This document shows, one piece after another, positions 28,511-37,834 of a DNA stretch of 64,000 nucleotides (within the stretch, counting starts at the first letter, position 1; every line of letters begins with the position of its first letter). The position numbers and the translations under genes were made by a program. The notes beneath the pieces are model-generated. The model was given only the letters and a program-made list of their open reading frames with translations, was not told where the DNA came from and did not search any database. Source of the DNA: Rickettsiella endosymbiont of Miltochrista miniata (GTDB lineage: Bacteria; Pseudomonadota; Gammaproteobacteria; Diplorickettsiales; Diplorickettsiaceae); assembly GCF_964031245.1 (NCBI RefSeq), contig NZ_OZ035017.1:899402-963401 (forward strand), read 5' to 3'.

Positions 28511-28588
28511 CGTCATGGCGAGGCCGAAGCGTCAGTGAGGCCGTGGCAATCCATGGATTGCCACGCACCTTTGGTGCTCGCAATGACG
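28511..28588. repeat. Dispersed palindromic repeat, copy 8
   Basis: CGTCATGGCGAGGCCGAAGC, GTCAGTGAGGCCGTGGCAAT, CCATGGATTGCCACGCACC and GGTGCTCGCAATGACG. This subtype has the inserted GGCCGAAGCGTCAGTGAGGCC hairpin, also seen in copy 9. It lies between tolA and the acidic protein. Confidence 0.85.
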
Positions 28589-28664
28589 AAAAATGCCTTA
28601 CTATAAAGTTTTAAATATGTTAACGTGCAAACTTGGTTAGGGGATAAATTTTTATAAGGAATAG

Positions 28665-29510
28665 TTATTGAGTAATAACGCCTTCCGGACGGACAGTCAG
28701 ATTGATTTGACGAAACGTATGAAACAAACCATTATTTTTTGGCACGGGCAAAGGCGATGCTTTATATACCGCCGTTTGCGCCGAACGATCCAATACCGAA
28801 TTACCGCTGCTTTTAACAATAATCACTTCTAACACCATACCACCCGGCGCCAAATGCACGGCTAATTTAGTTTCCAGGTGTTTGTTCATTTCTGGGGGAA
28901 TGATCCATTGTTGAGCAATCGCTTGTAAGATGAGATGCCGATATTTATCCGTCGTCGCAGCATTGCGCGCAGCGTTGATCTGTTGTTTCGCGAGCGTTTT
29001 CATTTCTTGATCAAGTAATTGCTGAACATTTTTTTCAACTAACTTTAATGATTCTTTTGACGCTTTCAGATGTTTAGTACTGTCTTTCTTTGATTTACTG
29101 GTCACGACTTTTGTGAGATTAGTTTTAACGGGTATCACTTTTTTTTCCAGTAATGGTTGTTTGTTCAGTGTTTTAAGTGGAATAATTTTATCCTGTTCAG
29201 CTTTATGAACTTTCTTTTCTTTCACTGGTAACCATACCGGACTTTTTTCCAGTAACACCGGTTTTGATAGTGTTTGCGCAGTAGCAGGAGGTGGCGGTTT
29301 TATTTTTTCTGCAACCGGCACAGGCTTCTGCACCAGTGCATCCATCGATATGGCTGTCGCGTGTATCACTTGTAAAGGTGGAGGGGCTAAAAATAATAAT
29401 TTTGAGCTATGGCGTAGACTTAAGAAAAAGGCTGAAAATAAAACGATATGCAACAAAATCGCAGCGACTAGTGGATAACCATACTTTTCTTTATTAACTG
29501 ACACATACAT
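28665..29510 (-). CDS. tolA: Tol-Pal protein TolA
   Basis: 281 residues from ATG 29510 (GTG one codon earlier is possible). One N-terminal membrane helix (about 14-33), a Pro/Lys-rich linker, a helical domain II (about 110-195) and a TonB-like C-terminal domain with KLAVHLAPGGMVLEVIIVKS and SPLPVPKNN are visible. TolA spans the periplasm and links the TolQR motor to Pal. Domain II is shorter than in E. coli. Its normal downstream partner tolB is 8 kb away, beyond an accessory island. Confidence 0.92.
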   Translation of the reverse strand: MYVSVNKEKYGYPLVAAILLHIVLFSAFFLSLRHSSKLLFLAPPPLQVIHATAISMDALVQKPVPVAEKIKPPPPATAQTLSKPVLLEKSPVWLPVKEKKVHKAEQDKIIPLKTLNKQPLLEKKVIPVKTNLTKVVTSKSKKDSTKHLKASKESLKLVEKNVQQLLDQEMKTLAKQQINAARNAATTDKYRHLILQAIAQQWIIPPEMNKHLETKLAVHLAPGGMVLEVIIVKSSGNSVLDRSAQTAVYKASPLPVPKNNGLFHTFRQINLTVRPEGVITQ

Positions 29511-29516
29511 CACACT

Positions 29517-29975
29517 TTAAACCGCTTTTGGCGGTGACTCAGTTAACAAGCCTATATTGATAGCACCGGCTTGTTGTAATAAAACCATGGCTGTCACTAC
29601 TTTACCGTAATCAACCTTTTTGTCCCCTTTCACAAACACTTGGCGTGGCGCTTTTTTTTGTTCTGCGCTGCGTATTTGTTCACTCACCTCTCGGCTTAAT
29701 TGATGAGCATCTAAAGCGGCTTCAGGATGCGCAGCGGTATTTAAATAATAAAGTCCCTTCTCATCTATCGATACGATAATGGGCTCTTGCGCTGGCGCTA
29801 TCGTTTGCGCTTGTGCTTGCGGCAAATTCACTTTAATACCTTGCGATAATAACGGTGTCGTAACCATAAAAATTACTAATAACACTAACATCACGTCAAT
29901 ATAGGGAACGACATTGATCTCAGACATCGGTCCTTTGCGTCGTTGCGGCGGAAATTGATAAGGACTATGCAACAT
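29517..29975 (-). CDS. tolR: Tol-Pal protein TolR
   Basis: About 152 residues. It is ExbD/TolR-like, with MSEINVVPYIDVMLVLLVIF carrying the essential membrane aspartate and a periplasmic domain with VFVKGDKKVDYGKVV. The frame opens at a TTG (30020), but the ATG at 29975 gives the normal short cytoplasmic leader. It overlaps the end of tolQ by 11 bases and is followed by tolA. Together with TolQ it forms the proton-driven motor. Confidence 0.94.
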   Translation of the reverse strand: MLHSPYQFPPQRRKGPMSEINVVPYIDVMLVLLVIFMVTTPLLSQGIKVNLPQAQAQTIAPAQEPIIVSIDEKGLYYLNTAAHPEAALDAHQLSREVSEQIRSAEQKKAPRQVFVKGDKKVDYGKVVTAMVLLQQAGAINIGLLTESPPKAV

Positions 29976-30666
29976 AACTACCCGTATTCCCATGGACTTG
30001 ACGATACAAAATATTCGCAAACTCTTCTTGAAAGCGGTGATAATTATGTAATAAATGTTGGATTTGATGAGAATAACGATTATAAAAAATCACTGCGGGG
30101 ATAGCGACAAATAAACCCATCGCCGTGGCGATTAAAGCCTCAGAAATACCGGGCGCGACCATGGCAATCGTGGCTGTCTGTTGCGAAGCCGATAATGCTT
30201 GAAAAGAGGTCATGATGCCCCACACTGTACCAAACAAGCCGATATACGGACTGGTCGAACCTAAAGTCGCTAAAAAATCGAGATGTTTTTCCAGTTGTTG
30301 GTGTTGCTCGGAATAAGCAATACGCATCGCACGTTGCACACCTTCCATAATAATAACCGGTACATCACCTACTTGTTGATGTAAACGCAGAAACTCACGA
30401 AATCCGGCATGAAAAATACTCGCCAGGCCAACGTGTTCATCGTGTTCACGATTTAAATCGGCATACAGTTTACTCAAATCAATCCCTGACCAAAATTTGT
30501 CTTCAAATTGAGCCAGTACCTTTCGTGAACGTCTTAACATAAATCCGCGCTGCAAGATCATCGACCAGGAAATGATGGATCCAACCAGCAGAATTAACAT
30601 AACCAATTTGACAATTCCGCTAGCAGCGGAAAAATAACTCCATAGTGTTGGATCAACCGTTGGCAT
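29965..30666 (-). CDS. tolQ: Tol-Pal protein TolQ
   Basis: 233 residues with three membrane helices. The conserved TLGSTSPYIGLFGTVWGIM and ISEALIATAMGLFVAIPAVI regions line the proton channel. The N-terminus has LVGSIISWSMILQRGF. It is first of tolQRA. The thioesterase gene ybgC that often precedes it is missing, and the gap to ruvB holds only repeat sequence. Confidence 0.96.
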   Translation of the reverse strand: MPTVDPTLWSYFSAASGIVKLVMLILLVGSIISWSMILQRGFMLRRSRKVLAQFEDKFWSGIDLSKLYADLNREHDEHVGLASIFHAGFREFLRLHQQVGDVPVIIMEGVQRAMRIAYSEQHQQLEKHLDFLATLGSTSPYIGLFGTVWGIMTSFQALSASQQTATIAMVAPGISEALIATAMGLFVAIPAVIFYNRYSHQIQHLLHNYHRFQEEFANILYRQVHGNTGSYVA

Positions 30667-30722
30667 TACCTATCCTCATTATATTTTGTATGAGATACAT
30701 CTCACTGATAAAAATCACGCAC

Positions 30723-30830
30723 CGTCATGGCGAGGCCGAAGCGTCAGTGAGGCCGCGGCCATCCATGGATTGCCACGCACCTACGGTGCTCGCAATGACG
30801 ATCATGTTTTACGTGTTCGCAATGGCGAGT
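30723..30830. repeat. Dispersed palindromic repeat, copy 9
   Basis: CGTCATGGCGAGGCCGAAGC, GTCAGTGAGGCCGCGGCCAT, CCATGGATTGCCACGCACC and GGTGCTCGCAATGACG, followed by a degraded TTCGCAATGGCGAG. It is nearly identical to copy 8, on the other side of tolQRA. Confidence 0.85.
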
Positions 30831-30872
30831 AAATTATTTCAATCTTTTGTATCTTTTAAGCACGAGTTTATA

Positions 30873-31928
30873 TTAGTTTATTTTATCAGAAAAATCGTAA
30901 TTGAGTTGTTTTTGTCCGTTGAGATGACCCGGCATGGTCAATCCAAAATGAATATAGGTTTTTTTTGTGGCAATCCGGCCACGTGGTGTACGCATGATAA
31001 ATGCTTGTTGAATTAAATAGGGTTCGATCACTTCTTCTATCGTATCACGCTCTTCACCAATGGCTGCAGCTAAGCTATCTAAACCGACCGGTCCACCGTC
31101 AAATTTTTCGAGTAGGGTTAATAATAATTTTCGGTCTTGTTGATCGAAACCTTCTTTATCGACTTCAAGTAGATCTAAAGCTTGTGCGGCTAAATGCTGA
31201 TCAATTTTGCCATCGGCTTTTACTTCGGCAAAATCTCTGACACGACGTAGCAAACGATTCGCGATCCGCGGTGTACCGCGCGCACGTTTGGCAATTTCAC
31301 TTGCGCCTTTTGCATCGATCGTCACACCTAAAATTCCTGCCGAACGCGTCACAATCCGACACAAATCAACAACACTATAAAACTCTAGACGTTGTACGAT
31401 ACCAAATCGATCGCGTAGCGGTGAAGTTAACAAGCCAGCACGCGTTGTCGCACCAATTAAGGTAAAAGGTGGTAAATCTAATTTAATCGAACGTGCCGCT
31501 GGGCCCTCGCCTATCATGATATCTAATTGATAATCTTCTAAAGCCGGATAGAGTATTTCTTCAATCACGGGACTTAAACGATGTATTTCGTCAATAAACA
31601 ATACTTCTTTTGCTTCAAGATGTGTCAACAAAGCAGCCAAATCACCCGCTCTTTCTAATATCGGTCCTGAGGTTTGTTTGAGTGTGACACCCATTTCATG
31701 CGCAATGATATGCGCTAACGTGGTTTTACCTAAACCCGGCGGCCCAACAATTAATACGTGATCTAAGGCTTCGCCACGCGCGCGTGCGGCATGAATAAAT
31801 AAAGCCATTTGTTCACAAACCGATGCTTGTCCTAAATAATCGGCTAAAGCCAGCGGCCGAATACGTGGATGTAACTTATCGTCTTCAGAAAGTTTTTTGG
31901 CAGCGGTTAAGCGGTCAGAGATTTGCAT
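30873..31928 (-). CDS. ruvB: Holliday junction branch-migration ATPase RuvB
   Basis: 351 residues. Start region [13 protein letters not shown], Walker [17 protein letters not shown], Walker [16 protein letters not shown], sensor [18 protein letters not shown] and a winged-helix C-terminal domain ending in TPRGRIAT. It drives branch migration as hexameric rings with RuvA. It normally follows ruvA directly. Here about 3 kb with three unrelated genes intervene, so ruvB needs its own promoter. Confidence 0.97.
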   Translation of the reverse strand: MQISDRLTAAKKLSEDDKLHPRIRPLALADYLGQASVCEQMALFIHAARARGEALDHVLIVGPPGLGKTTLAHIIAHEMGVTLKQTSGPILERAGDLAALLTHLEAKEVLFIDEIHRLSPVIEEILYPALEDYQLDIMIGEGPAARSIKLDLPPFTLIGATTRAGLLTSPLRDRFGIVQRLEFYSVVDLCRIVTRSAGILGVTIDAKGASEIAKRARGTPRIANRLLRRVRDFAEVKADGKIDQHLAAQALDLLEVDKEGFDQQDRKLLLTLLEKFDGGPVGLDSLAAAIGEERDTIEEVIEPYLIQQAFIMRTPRGRIATKKTYIHFGLTMPGHLNGQKQLNYDFSDKIN

Positions 31929-32146
31929 AGTGATAGTTTATGAAAAGTTTTCAAGCAGCGTAAAATACTAACAACATTTTCATTATTAGCTAACTGCACC
32001 ACTTTTAGCAAGCTTAACTCGCATCATTCTAAATAAAGCATTAATGATTAAAAAATAGTTTTTTATTTAAAATTTAGATTAACTATTGCCTGTTCAGATA
32101 ATTTAAGATAAATTTTTTTATCAAGCCTCCACCAGGAAAATAATAA

Positions 32147-33061
32147 ATGGCGATTTCTATTCATCATCCGCATGATTCTTTATTCCGAAATTATCTTGCC
32201 GATATCAACATGGCAAAAACCTTTTTTGAAGTTTATTTGCCAAACGATATAAAAATATTATGTGATTTTTCTTCGTTAAAGCTCGAACCGGGTTCTTTTG
32301 TGGAGAAAAACTTACGCAAACATTTTTCTGATATTTTATATTCTGTGCAAATGAAAGACGATCAAGGCTATCTTTACCCTTTAATTGAGCATGAAACTAC
32401 CCCTGAAAAAATGACCCCTTTTAAAATTTCCCGCTATGTTCATGCCATTATGGATCAACACTTAAAACAAGGTCATGTTGATTTACCCATCGTGGTACCT
32501 ATTTTGTATTATCGTGGCAAAGTGATACCTTACCCATTTACAGGTAATATTTTTGATTGCTTCGGGAAAAATAAAACACTGGCTGAAAAGATTTATCTGA
32601 GGCCTTATCCTATTACCGATATAAGTTCTATGTCTGACGAGGAAATAAAAAAACACGGTAATATCGCCATACTCGATTTTGCGCAAAAATATTCTTGTTT
32701 GAATCGAGATATACAAGATGGGCTAGAGAATATAGTGGAAGAGCTTAACAAGGGCTATCTGAGCAGTGAACAATGCCAGACTTTACTGTATTATATTTTT
32801 AGAGAAACCGAAGCTTATGACGTTAACAAGCTACTAGAAAAGCTACAAACTATTCGAATTTACGAGGCAGATATCATGAGTATTGCGCAAAAAATTGAAC
32901 AATTGGGCTTACAGAAAGGTCTACAGCAAGGGCGTGAAGAAGGTCGACATGAAGAAGCTATGAGCGTCGCTAAAAACATGCTCGCCAAACGATTTAACGT
33001 TGCTCTTATCAAGGAATTAACTGGCCTATCCGATCAAGACTTACTAAGTTTGGAAAATTAA
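32147..33061 (+). CDS. Rpn/YhgA-family recombination-promoting nuclease
   Basis: 304 residues. N-terminal PHDSLFRNYLADINMAKTFF and the PD-(D/E)xK-like core FSDILYSVQMKDDQGYLYPL followed by IEHETTP match the Rpn (transposase_31) family. The usual IEHQS is IEHET here. YILYYRG-type strands (PIVVPILYYRGK) and a Gln/Gly-rich C-terminal coil (LGLQKGLQQGREEGRHEEA) are also typical. Rpn proteins are endonucleases that promote RecA-independent recombination and often sit in mobile or defence islands. It converges with the next gene, sharing 18 bases. Confidence 0.85.
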   Translation: MAISIHHPHDSLFRNYLADINMAKTFFEVYLPNDIKILCDFSSLKLEPGSFVEKNLRKHFSDILYSVQMKDDQGYLYPLIEHETTPEKMTPFKISRYVHAIMDQHLKQGHVDLPIVVPILYYRGKVIPYPFTGNIFDCFGKNKTLAEKIYLRPYPITDISSMSDEEIKKHGNIAILDFAQKYSCLNRDIQDGLENIVEELNKGYLSSEQCQTLLYYIFRETEAYDVNKLLEKLQTIRIYEADIMSIAQKIEQLGLQKGLQQGREEGRHEEAMSVAKNMLAKRFNVALIKELTGLSDQDLLSLEN

Positions 33062-33823
33062 CCATCTAGCACTTTGAAGCTGCTCTAAGCGAGTTTTTTC
33101 TTCATTGCTTATAGTGCGCTCACTGGTAAAGAATGTTAAACCTGCTCGTCGAGCTTCCTCAGCGGCGAGTTTCCAAGCAAAAATTTCGTCTTCTTGAATT
33201 TGTTGATTTTTTAGTTCAAGCGTCCAGTTTGGTTTAATCTTTGCTACAGACTTTTTAATGTTTTCGACAAAGTCTATTCCGCCGCAATTGTTAATCTCAT
33301 AGGCATGATCGACGTCTGGAGAGCATTTTTCCTTATAATCGGTAACCTTAGTCGCATCAGGTTCGATCAAATAGTAATGTCCTATGGTAGCGTTGCCTTT
33401 AGGTCGATCAAATAAAATTAATATTTTTCTAGAATCTGATTGATCTTGAAGCTCATTCATAACCGAATCACGGAGACCTTCAAAACCGGCCGAGATGATA
33501 GAAGGATTATATCCAAAAGCTTCACAGAGTAATTCCAACTCATCCTCGAACAAGCCTCTTCCTTTTCCTAATGACGGTGAGTGTTGATGATGAATCACTA
33601 AGCCCAGCATGATATCGGCTTGTTGAGGATGCATATTTTCCACAACCTCTGCAAGCTGATCAGGATACCAGTTTGTTTGATAAAATTGATTAAACTTATC
33701 AAGTATCACTGCAAAATTAGCGTCATTAATGATACGTCTAGCGAGTACATAATACCCACAGAAATTATTTTGCGTAGATACATTAATTAAATTTTCTAGA
33801 CCAAACTCACTGGTATCGTTCAT
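33044..33823 (-). CDS. Hypothetical protein with a cysteine-protease-like Cys/His pattern
   Basis: 259 residues from ATG 33823, which follows GAGAG at 7-base spacing. An upstream ATG at 33847 has no ribosome site. QNNFCGYYVLARRI near residue 22 looks like the catalytic cysteine helix of papain-like/OTU proteases. NATIGHYYLIEPD at about 150 looks like the histidine strand. No signal peptide or membrane segment is present. The C-terminus is charged (EEKTRLEQLQ). I cannot name a family. It is probably cotranscribed with the gene upstream (25 bases away). Confidence 0.6.
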   Translation of the reverse strand: MNDTSEFGLENLINVSTQNNFCGYYVLARRIINDANFAVILDKFNQFYQTNWYPDQLAEVVENMHPQQADIMLGLVIHHQHSPSLGKGRGLFEDELELLCEAFGYNPSIISAGFEGLRDSVMNELQDQSDSRKILILFDRPKGNATIGHYYLIEPDATKVTDYKEKCSPDVDHAYEINNCGGIDFVENIKKSVAKIKPNWTLELKNQQIQEDEIFAWKLAAEEARRAGLTFFTSERTISNEEKTRLEQLQSARWLIFQT

Positions 33824-33848
33824 TGTTTTTCTCTCAGAAAACCTCATT

Positions 33849-34868
33849 TTATAGGCTGGCTTTACTTTTTAAACTTTGCAAAATAGTTTCATACGCCTGA
33901 ATCGTATCATTCGAGCGCCCTATAACAAATGAATTCCAAAATGAATGAGGTTGTTTGGTTACACTCTCCAGCGCTAGAATCATTTTTTCTTCTACTTTGG
34001 AGTAATTGGTATAACCCTTTGGCATTTTACTTTCTTCGTTCAACAGCTTTTCTATGCTCCTAATTGTATTAGGGCGCCACTGTTGTAAAGAACGGTATTG
34101 GCCATAGCTCTGGTTTCTAAAAAAGCTGGGAACACCTGAAGTTTGCCATTCTTTTCCTTTGACTTGCTGCATAATCTGCTCTAGATCGTTTTTCAATGTA
34201 GTTTCAGACTGTACGCGTTGATCAAATTTAATCTTTCGAGCTTCCTCAGCCGCTTTTATCTGCTGTCTTTCCTGAGAAAGTCGAGCTTTCTCCTCTTGCG
34301 CCAATTTTTCAACTGCTTGTTTCCGTTTTTCAGCTGCCTGCTGTTCATAAGGAGCTATTTTATTCGAACAAAATGCTTGCCAGCACTTATTATTTTCAGA
34401 ATGCTCAGATGGGTTATAGTTTTTTAAATTTTTAAGTTGCTTATACTCATTGGCTGTTATTATCGCAGTATTACTCTGCTCATTGAGATGCGTTAGTGCT
34501 ATTTCTTGTTGATCTGGCTCAAGTACAAATAGTAACGCAGAAATCTCTATGAAAGAGAGCTTAGGTAATAGTTCCATTAGTTGTACATTGAGATTAATGA
34601 ACTCTTTTAAACTAAGCGATAATTTCTGGAGGTTTCCATTGAATAGATTTTTTTCATTCTTATTTTCTCCAATATGTTTCGAAGCAAGACGCGCTCTTTC
34701 TGCGTCATACTCATCCGGATCAGAGTGTTTTCCATATCTTCTATTTAATTCCTCATCATCAGCATTGTGTTTATCGCGTAACTTTTTCACTGCATCAAGA
34801 TGTCGCTCAAATGCGGATAAAATGCGTCCGATTTCTACTTGGATTGACTTAATTTTTAGTTCTGGCAT
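33849..34868 (-). CDS. Coiled-coil hypothetical protein
   Basis: 339 residues with no signal peptide. It is helical throughout, with a strong coiled coil at about 175-225 rich in Lys/Glu/Gln/Ala. The C-terminal segment SFWNSFVIGRSNDTIQAY strongly resembles the end of the 865-residue protein at 46.7 kb (TFFRFLCRRSQDTVAFY). The ribosome site before ATG 34868 is weak. It is first of a two-gene unit inserted between ruvA and ruvB. Function is unknown, and an effector role is a guess from context. Confidence 0.6.
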   Translation of the reverse strand: MPELKIKSIQVEIGRILSAFERHLDAVKKLRDKHNADDEELNRRYGKHSDPDEYDAERARLASKHIGENKNEKNLFNGNLQKLSLSLKEFINLNVQLMELLPKLSFIEISALLFVLEPDQQEIALTHLNEQSNTAIITANEYKQLKNLKNYNPSEHSENNKCWQAFCSNKIAPYEQQAAEKRKQAVEKLAQEEKARLSQERQQIKAAEEARKIKFDQRVQSETTLKNDLEQIMQQVKGKEWQTSGVPSFFRNQSYGQYRSLQQWRPNTIRSIEKLLNEESKMPKGYTNYSKVEEKMILALESVTKQPHSFWNSFVIGRSNDTIQAYETILQSLKSKASL

Positions 34869-34920
34869 ACGATTTTTTATTTACAATTAATTAAAAAACA
34901 AAAGTATAGGGATGAATGCT

Positions 34921-34960
34921 TAAGTTAAGCTTAACACCCTAAAAATTAAGCTAAGCGAAT
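34921..34960. other. Stem-loop after ruvA
   Basis: TAAGTTAAGC (34921-34930) and GCTTAACTTA (34951-34960) form a perfect 10-base stem around a 20-base loop, directly past the ruvA stop. There is no T-run, so a terminator role is uncertain. Confidence 0.45.
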
Positions 34961-34967
34961 GCTTAAC

Positions 34968-35573
34968 TTAGTAGGAATCGACACTTTTTAATGCTAACCG
35001 GATTAACGATTCTAAAGACAATGATGTGTCTTTAATCTGCATTATTGCACGACTCGCCTCTTGATTTTTATAACCTAAGGCCACCAATGCTGAAATAGCG
35101 TCTTGTTGGTAATGCTGTAAGGATCGAATATTATTTTTATCCGCTTTGTTAGATTGGTTATGGGATAAACTTTTTAAACGATCACGCATTTCGATGATTA
35201 ATCGTTCGGCGGTTTTTTTACCGATACCTGGAACCTGTTGCAAAGCGCTGACATTCTGTTGCTCAACACAATTAATAAATTCTGCAACTTCTATTTTTGA
35301 TAAAATACCTAAAGCGACTTTGGGCCCCACACCATTTACTTTTAATAATTGTGTAAATAATGCCCGCTCATTGGATGTGCTAAAACCATACAAAAAATGT
35401 CCATCTTCACGCACAATAAACTGTGTATATAAAAAAACTTTTTCTCCACACTCCGGCAATTGATAAAACGTATGCATCGACGCTTGTACTTCATAAGTAA
35501 ACGCATCGGCCACTTCAATTAATAGATACGGTGGCTGTTTTTCAATCAGTATGCCGCGCAATCGATTAATCAT
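34968..35573 (-). CDS. ruvA: Holliday junction DNA helicase subunit RuvA
   Basis: 201 residues. N-terminal OB fold ([20 protein letters not shown]), two helix-hairpin-helix motifs ([16 protein letters not shown] and [19 protein letters not shown]) and a C-terminal RuvB-binding domain ([20 protein letters not shown]). It clamps four-way junctions. It overlaps ruvC by 4 bases (ATGA). RuvB, its partner, is displaced by an insertion. Confidence 0.97.
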   Translation of the reverse strand: MINRLRGILIEKQPPYLLIEVADAFTYEVQASMHTFYQLPECGEKVFLYTQFIVREDGHFLYGFSTSNERALFTQLLKVNGVGPKVALGILSKIEVAEFINCVEQQNVSALQQVPGIGKKTAERLIIEMRDRLKSLSHNQSNKADKNNIRSLQHYQQDAISALVALGYKNQEASRAIMQIKDTSLSLESLIRLALKSVDSY

Positions 35574-36118
35574 CGTCTTCTTCCTCGGCGAAATCCTTGT
35601 TTAAGTCCTCGTCCTCCCGATTGCCGCGCTTGTGCATGACAGATCGCAATCGCCAGCGCATCTGCAGCATCGGCTTGGGGTGAACTGTCTAAATTTAATA
35701 ACAGTCGTACCATATGTTGTACCTGTTGTTTATTCGCGGCTCCATAACCAACCACCGATTGTTTGACTTGCCTAGCAGAATATTCACTGACGATTAATTT
35801 AGCTAAAGCCGCCGCGACTAACGCAGCACCTCGCGCTTGACCTAACTTCAGTGCCGCATTGGCATTGATATGCATAAATACTTGCTCTATAGCGGCTTCA
35901 TTAGGTTTATATTGTTCAACCACACTTTGTAAACCAGAAAATATTTTTTCCAAGCGTTCAGCAAAAGCCACTTTCGCCACTTTAATGCAGCCGCTATCAA
36001 GATAGCTTAATTGTGAACCTTCGACCTGAATAACGCCATAACCGGTGATACAAGAACCAGGATCGATACCTAGAATAATGGCATTTTTACCTAAGCTTGG
36101 GGTTTTCTGATTCAACAT
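35570..36118 (-). CDS. ruvC: Crossover junction endodeoxyribonuclease RuvC
   Basis: 182 residues. The RNase-H-like active site residues are visible: [27 protein letters not shown] and the paired aspartates in [17 protein letters not shown]. It resolves Holliday junctions bound by RuvAB. The C-terminal tail is unusually Arg/Gly-rich ([15 protein letters not shown]). It overlaps yebC by one base and ruvA by four. Confidence 0.96.
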   Translation of the reverse strand: MLNQKTPSLGKNAIILGIDPGSCITGYGVIQVEGSQLSYLDSGCIKVAKVAFAERLEKIFSGLQSVVEQYKPNEAAIEQVFMHINANAALKLGQARGAALVAAALAKLIVSEYSARQVKQSVVGYGAANKQQVQHMVRLLLNLDSSPQADAADALAIAICHAQARQSGGRGLKQGFRRGRRR

Positions 36119-36834
36119 TAGGCTTGGTTAGTATAGACATTTTGCACATCGTCTAAGTCTTCTAACTGTTCAATTAAGTGATCCAACTTTTCCTGATCCT
36201 CATCATTGAGTTCAACTTTCGTACTTGCCAACCAAGTGACTTCACTATTCGCAAGATTTAAATTTTTATCTTGATACAGCTTAGCTAAAGTCGGTAATTG
36301 GTTTTCTTCAACCAAGATATCAATACTTTTGTCTGGATAAGTGATAGCGTCTTCCGCACCTTCCTCTAAAGCGATCTCTAAAATACGTTCCTCTTCGGAA
36401 CCGGGTGGAAAAGTAATCACACCCTTTTTACTAAACAAATAGCCAACCGACCCTGTAGTACCTAAATTACCGCCCGACTTGCTAAACGCATGCCGTATTT
36501 CAGCCACGGTACGATTGCGATTATCGGTTAAGGTATCGACTAAAACAGCAACACCTTTGGGACCATAACCTTCGTAGCGGATCTCTTCCATTTGCGCACC
36601 ATCTAAACCACCTGCTCCACGCTTGGTCGCGCGGTCGATAGTCTCTCTGGTCATATTAGCGGCTAAGGCTTTATCCACCGCTAAACGCAAACGCGGATTA
36701 CTATTTAAATCACCACCACCCATCCTGGCAGCCACGGTAATTTCGCGGATCAATTTGGTAAATAATTTACCTCGCTTAGCATCTTGTTTATTTTTTCGAT
36801 GTTGTATGTTTGCCCATTTACTATGTCCTGCCAT
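36118..36834 (-). CDS. yebC: YebC/PmpR family protein
   Basis: 238 residues. The N-terminal [20 protein letters not shown] signature and [14 protein letters not shown] are characteristic. It carries three domains and an acidic C-terminus ([18 protein letters not shown]). Family members act as DNA-binding regulators and, as recent work on YebC proteins indicates, can help ribosomes at difficult sequences. It is first of yebC-ruvC-ruvA. Confidence 0.96.
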   Translation of the reverse strand: MAGHSKWANIQHRKNKQDAKRGKLFTKLIREITVAARMGGGDLNSNPRLRLAVDKALAANMTRETIDRATKRGAGGLDGAQMEEIRYEGYGPKGVAVLVDTLTDNRNRTVAEIRHAFSKSGGNLGTTGSVGYLFSKKGVITFPPGSEEERILEIALEEGAEDAITYPDKSIDILVEENQLPTLAKLYQDKNLNLANSEVTWLASTKVELNDEDQEKLDHLIEQLEDLDDVQNVYTNQA

Positions 36835-36875
36835 AAAATTCTCTTATATATATTATATATTGCATTTGAAAATAT

Positions 36876-36972
36876 CGTCATGGCGAGCGAATGTTCATTC
36901 GCGTGGCCATCTATGGATTGCCGCGCGCTCCGCGCTCGCAATGACGGTCAATATTCTCGCTGTTCGCAATAC
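36876..36972. repeat. Dispersed palindromic repeat, copy 10
   Basis: CGTCATGGCGAGCGAATG, TTCATTCGCGTGGCCATC, GGATTGCCGCGCGCTCCGCG, CTCGCAATGACGG and a degraded CTGTTCGCAATACG. It fills the region just upstream of yebC. Confidence 0.85.
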
Positions 36973-37009
36973 GAATTTTAACTTTTCGCATTTTCAAGTT
37001 CGAACCGTT

Positions 37010-37834
37010 TTATAAATTACCTTCACAAAAAATTTGATTATATTGGATGGCCGTCACTAAGGATGTCATCGGTAATAGCCAAATTAAACCAATACCTAAA
37101 GTCATCAAGGCCAAAAGACCAAATACCATACTCGTGACGACTATCAAACCGATATTTTTAAACCAATGTTGATTAACTGACTGAAAAGCCAAACCTAAAC
37201 TTTGTTTGCTGGGTATTTTTTGATCTAAAATAAGCAGCACCGTCATATACACGAGGATCGAAAGATAGAAATATAAAAAGAAACAGATTAAAAAAATTGC
37301 CAATAAAAAAATGCTGCCTAAACCTGAGCCTAAATAAGCAATCTGCTGTTTAAATAAAGCGCTATGTAAAAGGATATTGGTGGTTGATATGATAAAACTA
37401 TTAAACAGATAGAGTAATAATGCAATAATTACTAAAGGTCGCCAGGCCTGACGAAAAGAAAAAACCAAGCTCGCATGGATGGGTTGATTACGTAAATGCT
37501 GTAAGGCCATATACGCCAACGAAGCCGTGAATAAAAAACGTAACGCTTCAACGATGGCGACGACAATAAATTTAAGACCTAGCTTTATATTATGGAAAGA
37601 AGCAACGTTATGAGCGCTAGCCAATGGCAGTATAAACACATCATATAAAGCCAATACTAAGCCTAATACCAGACAAGCCACCGCCATCACTAGGATAAAA
37701 TAAAGTAACCCTAGCCAAAAAGAGGCTTTGATCCCTTTGACCCGATACCAAGTTTCCAAAAAGATCGCTTTAATCGGAATACGATAATCGCCACTAGTGG
37801 CTTTGATAAAATTCGGTGGTGTAGAATTAGACAT
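37010..37834 (-). CDS. Membrane protein, tandem paralogue 3
   Basis: 274 residues with about six hydrophobic segments. It shares with the next two genes a polar N-terminus (IKATSGDYRIPIKAIFLETW), a central RNQPIHASLVFSFRQAWRPL loop and a C-terminal IGLIWLLPMTSLVTAIQY helix. It is the shortest and most diverged copy. It overlaps the upstream paralogue by 8 bases. The family is not recognised with confidence. A polytopic inner-membrane protein is all that can be said. Confidence 0.75.
   Translation of the reverse strand: MSNSTPPNFIKATSGDYRIPIKAIFLETWYRVKGIKASFWLGLLYFILVMAVACLVLGLVLALYDVFILPLASAHNVASFHNIKLGLKFIVVAIVEALRFLFTASLAYMALQHLRNQPIHASLVFSFRQAWRPLVIIALLLYLFNSFIISTTNILLHSALFKQQIAYLGSGLGSIFLLAIFLICFFLYFYLSILVYMTVLLILDQKIPSKQSLGLAFQSVNQHWFKNIGLIVVTSMVFGLLALMTLGIGLIWLLPMTSLVTAIQYNQIFCEGNL

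Noticed and set aside
36750-37015. Short frames near the yebC promoter on both strands
   Set aside because: They are made of repeat sequence and the antisense of yebC.
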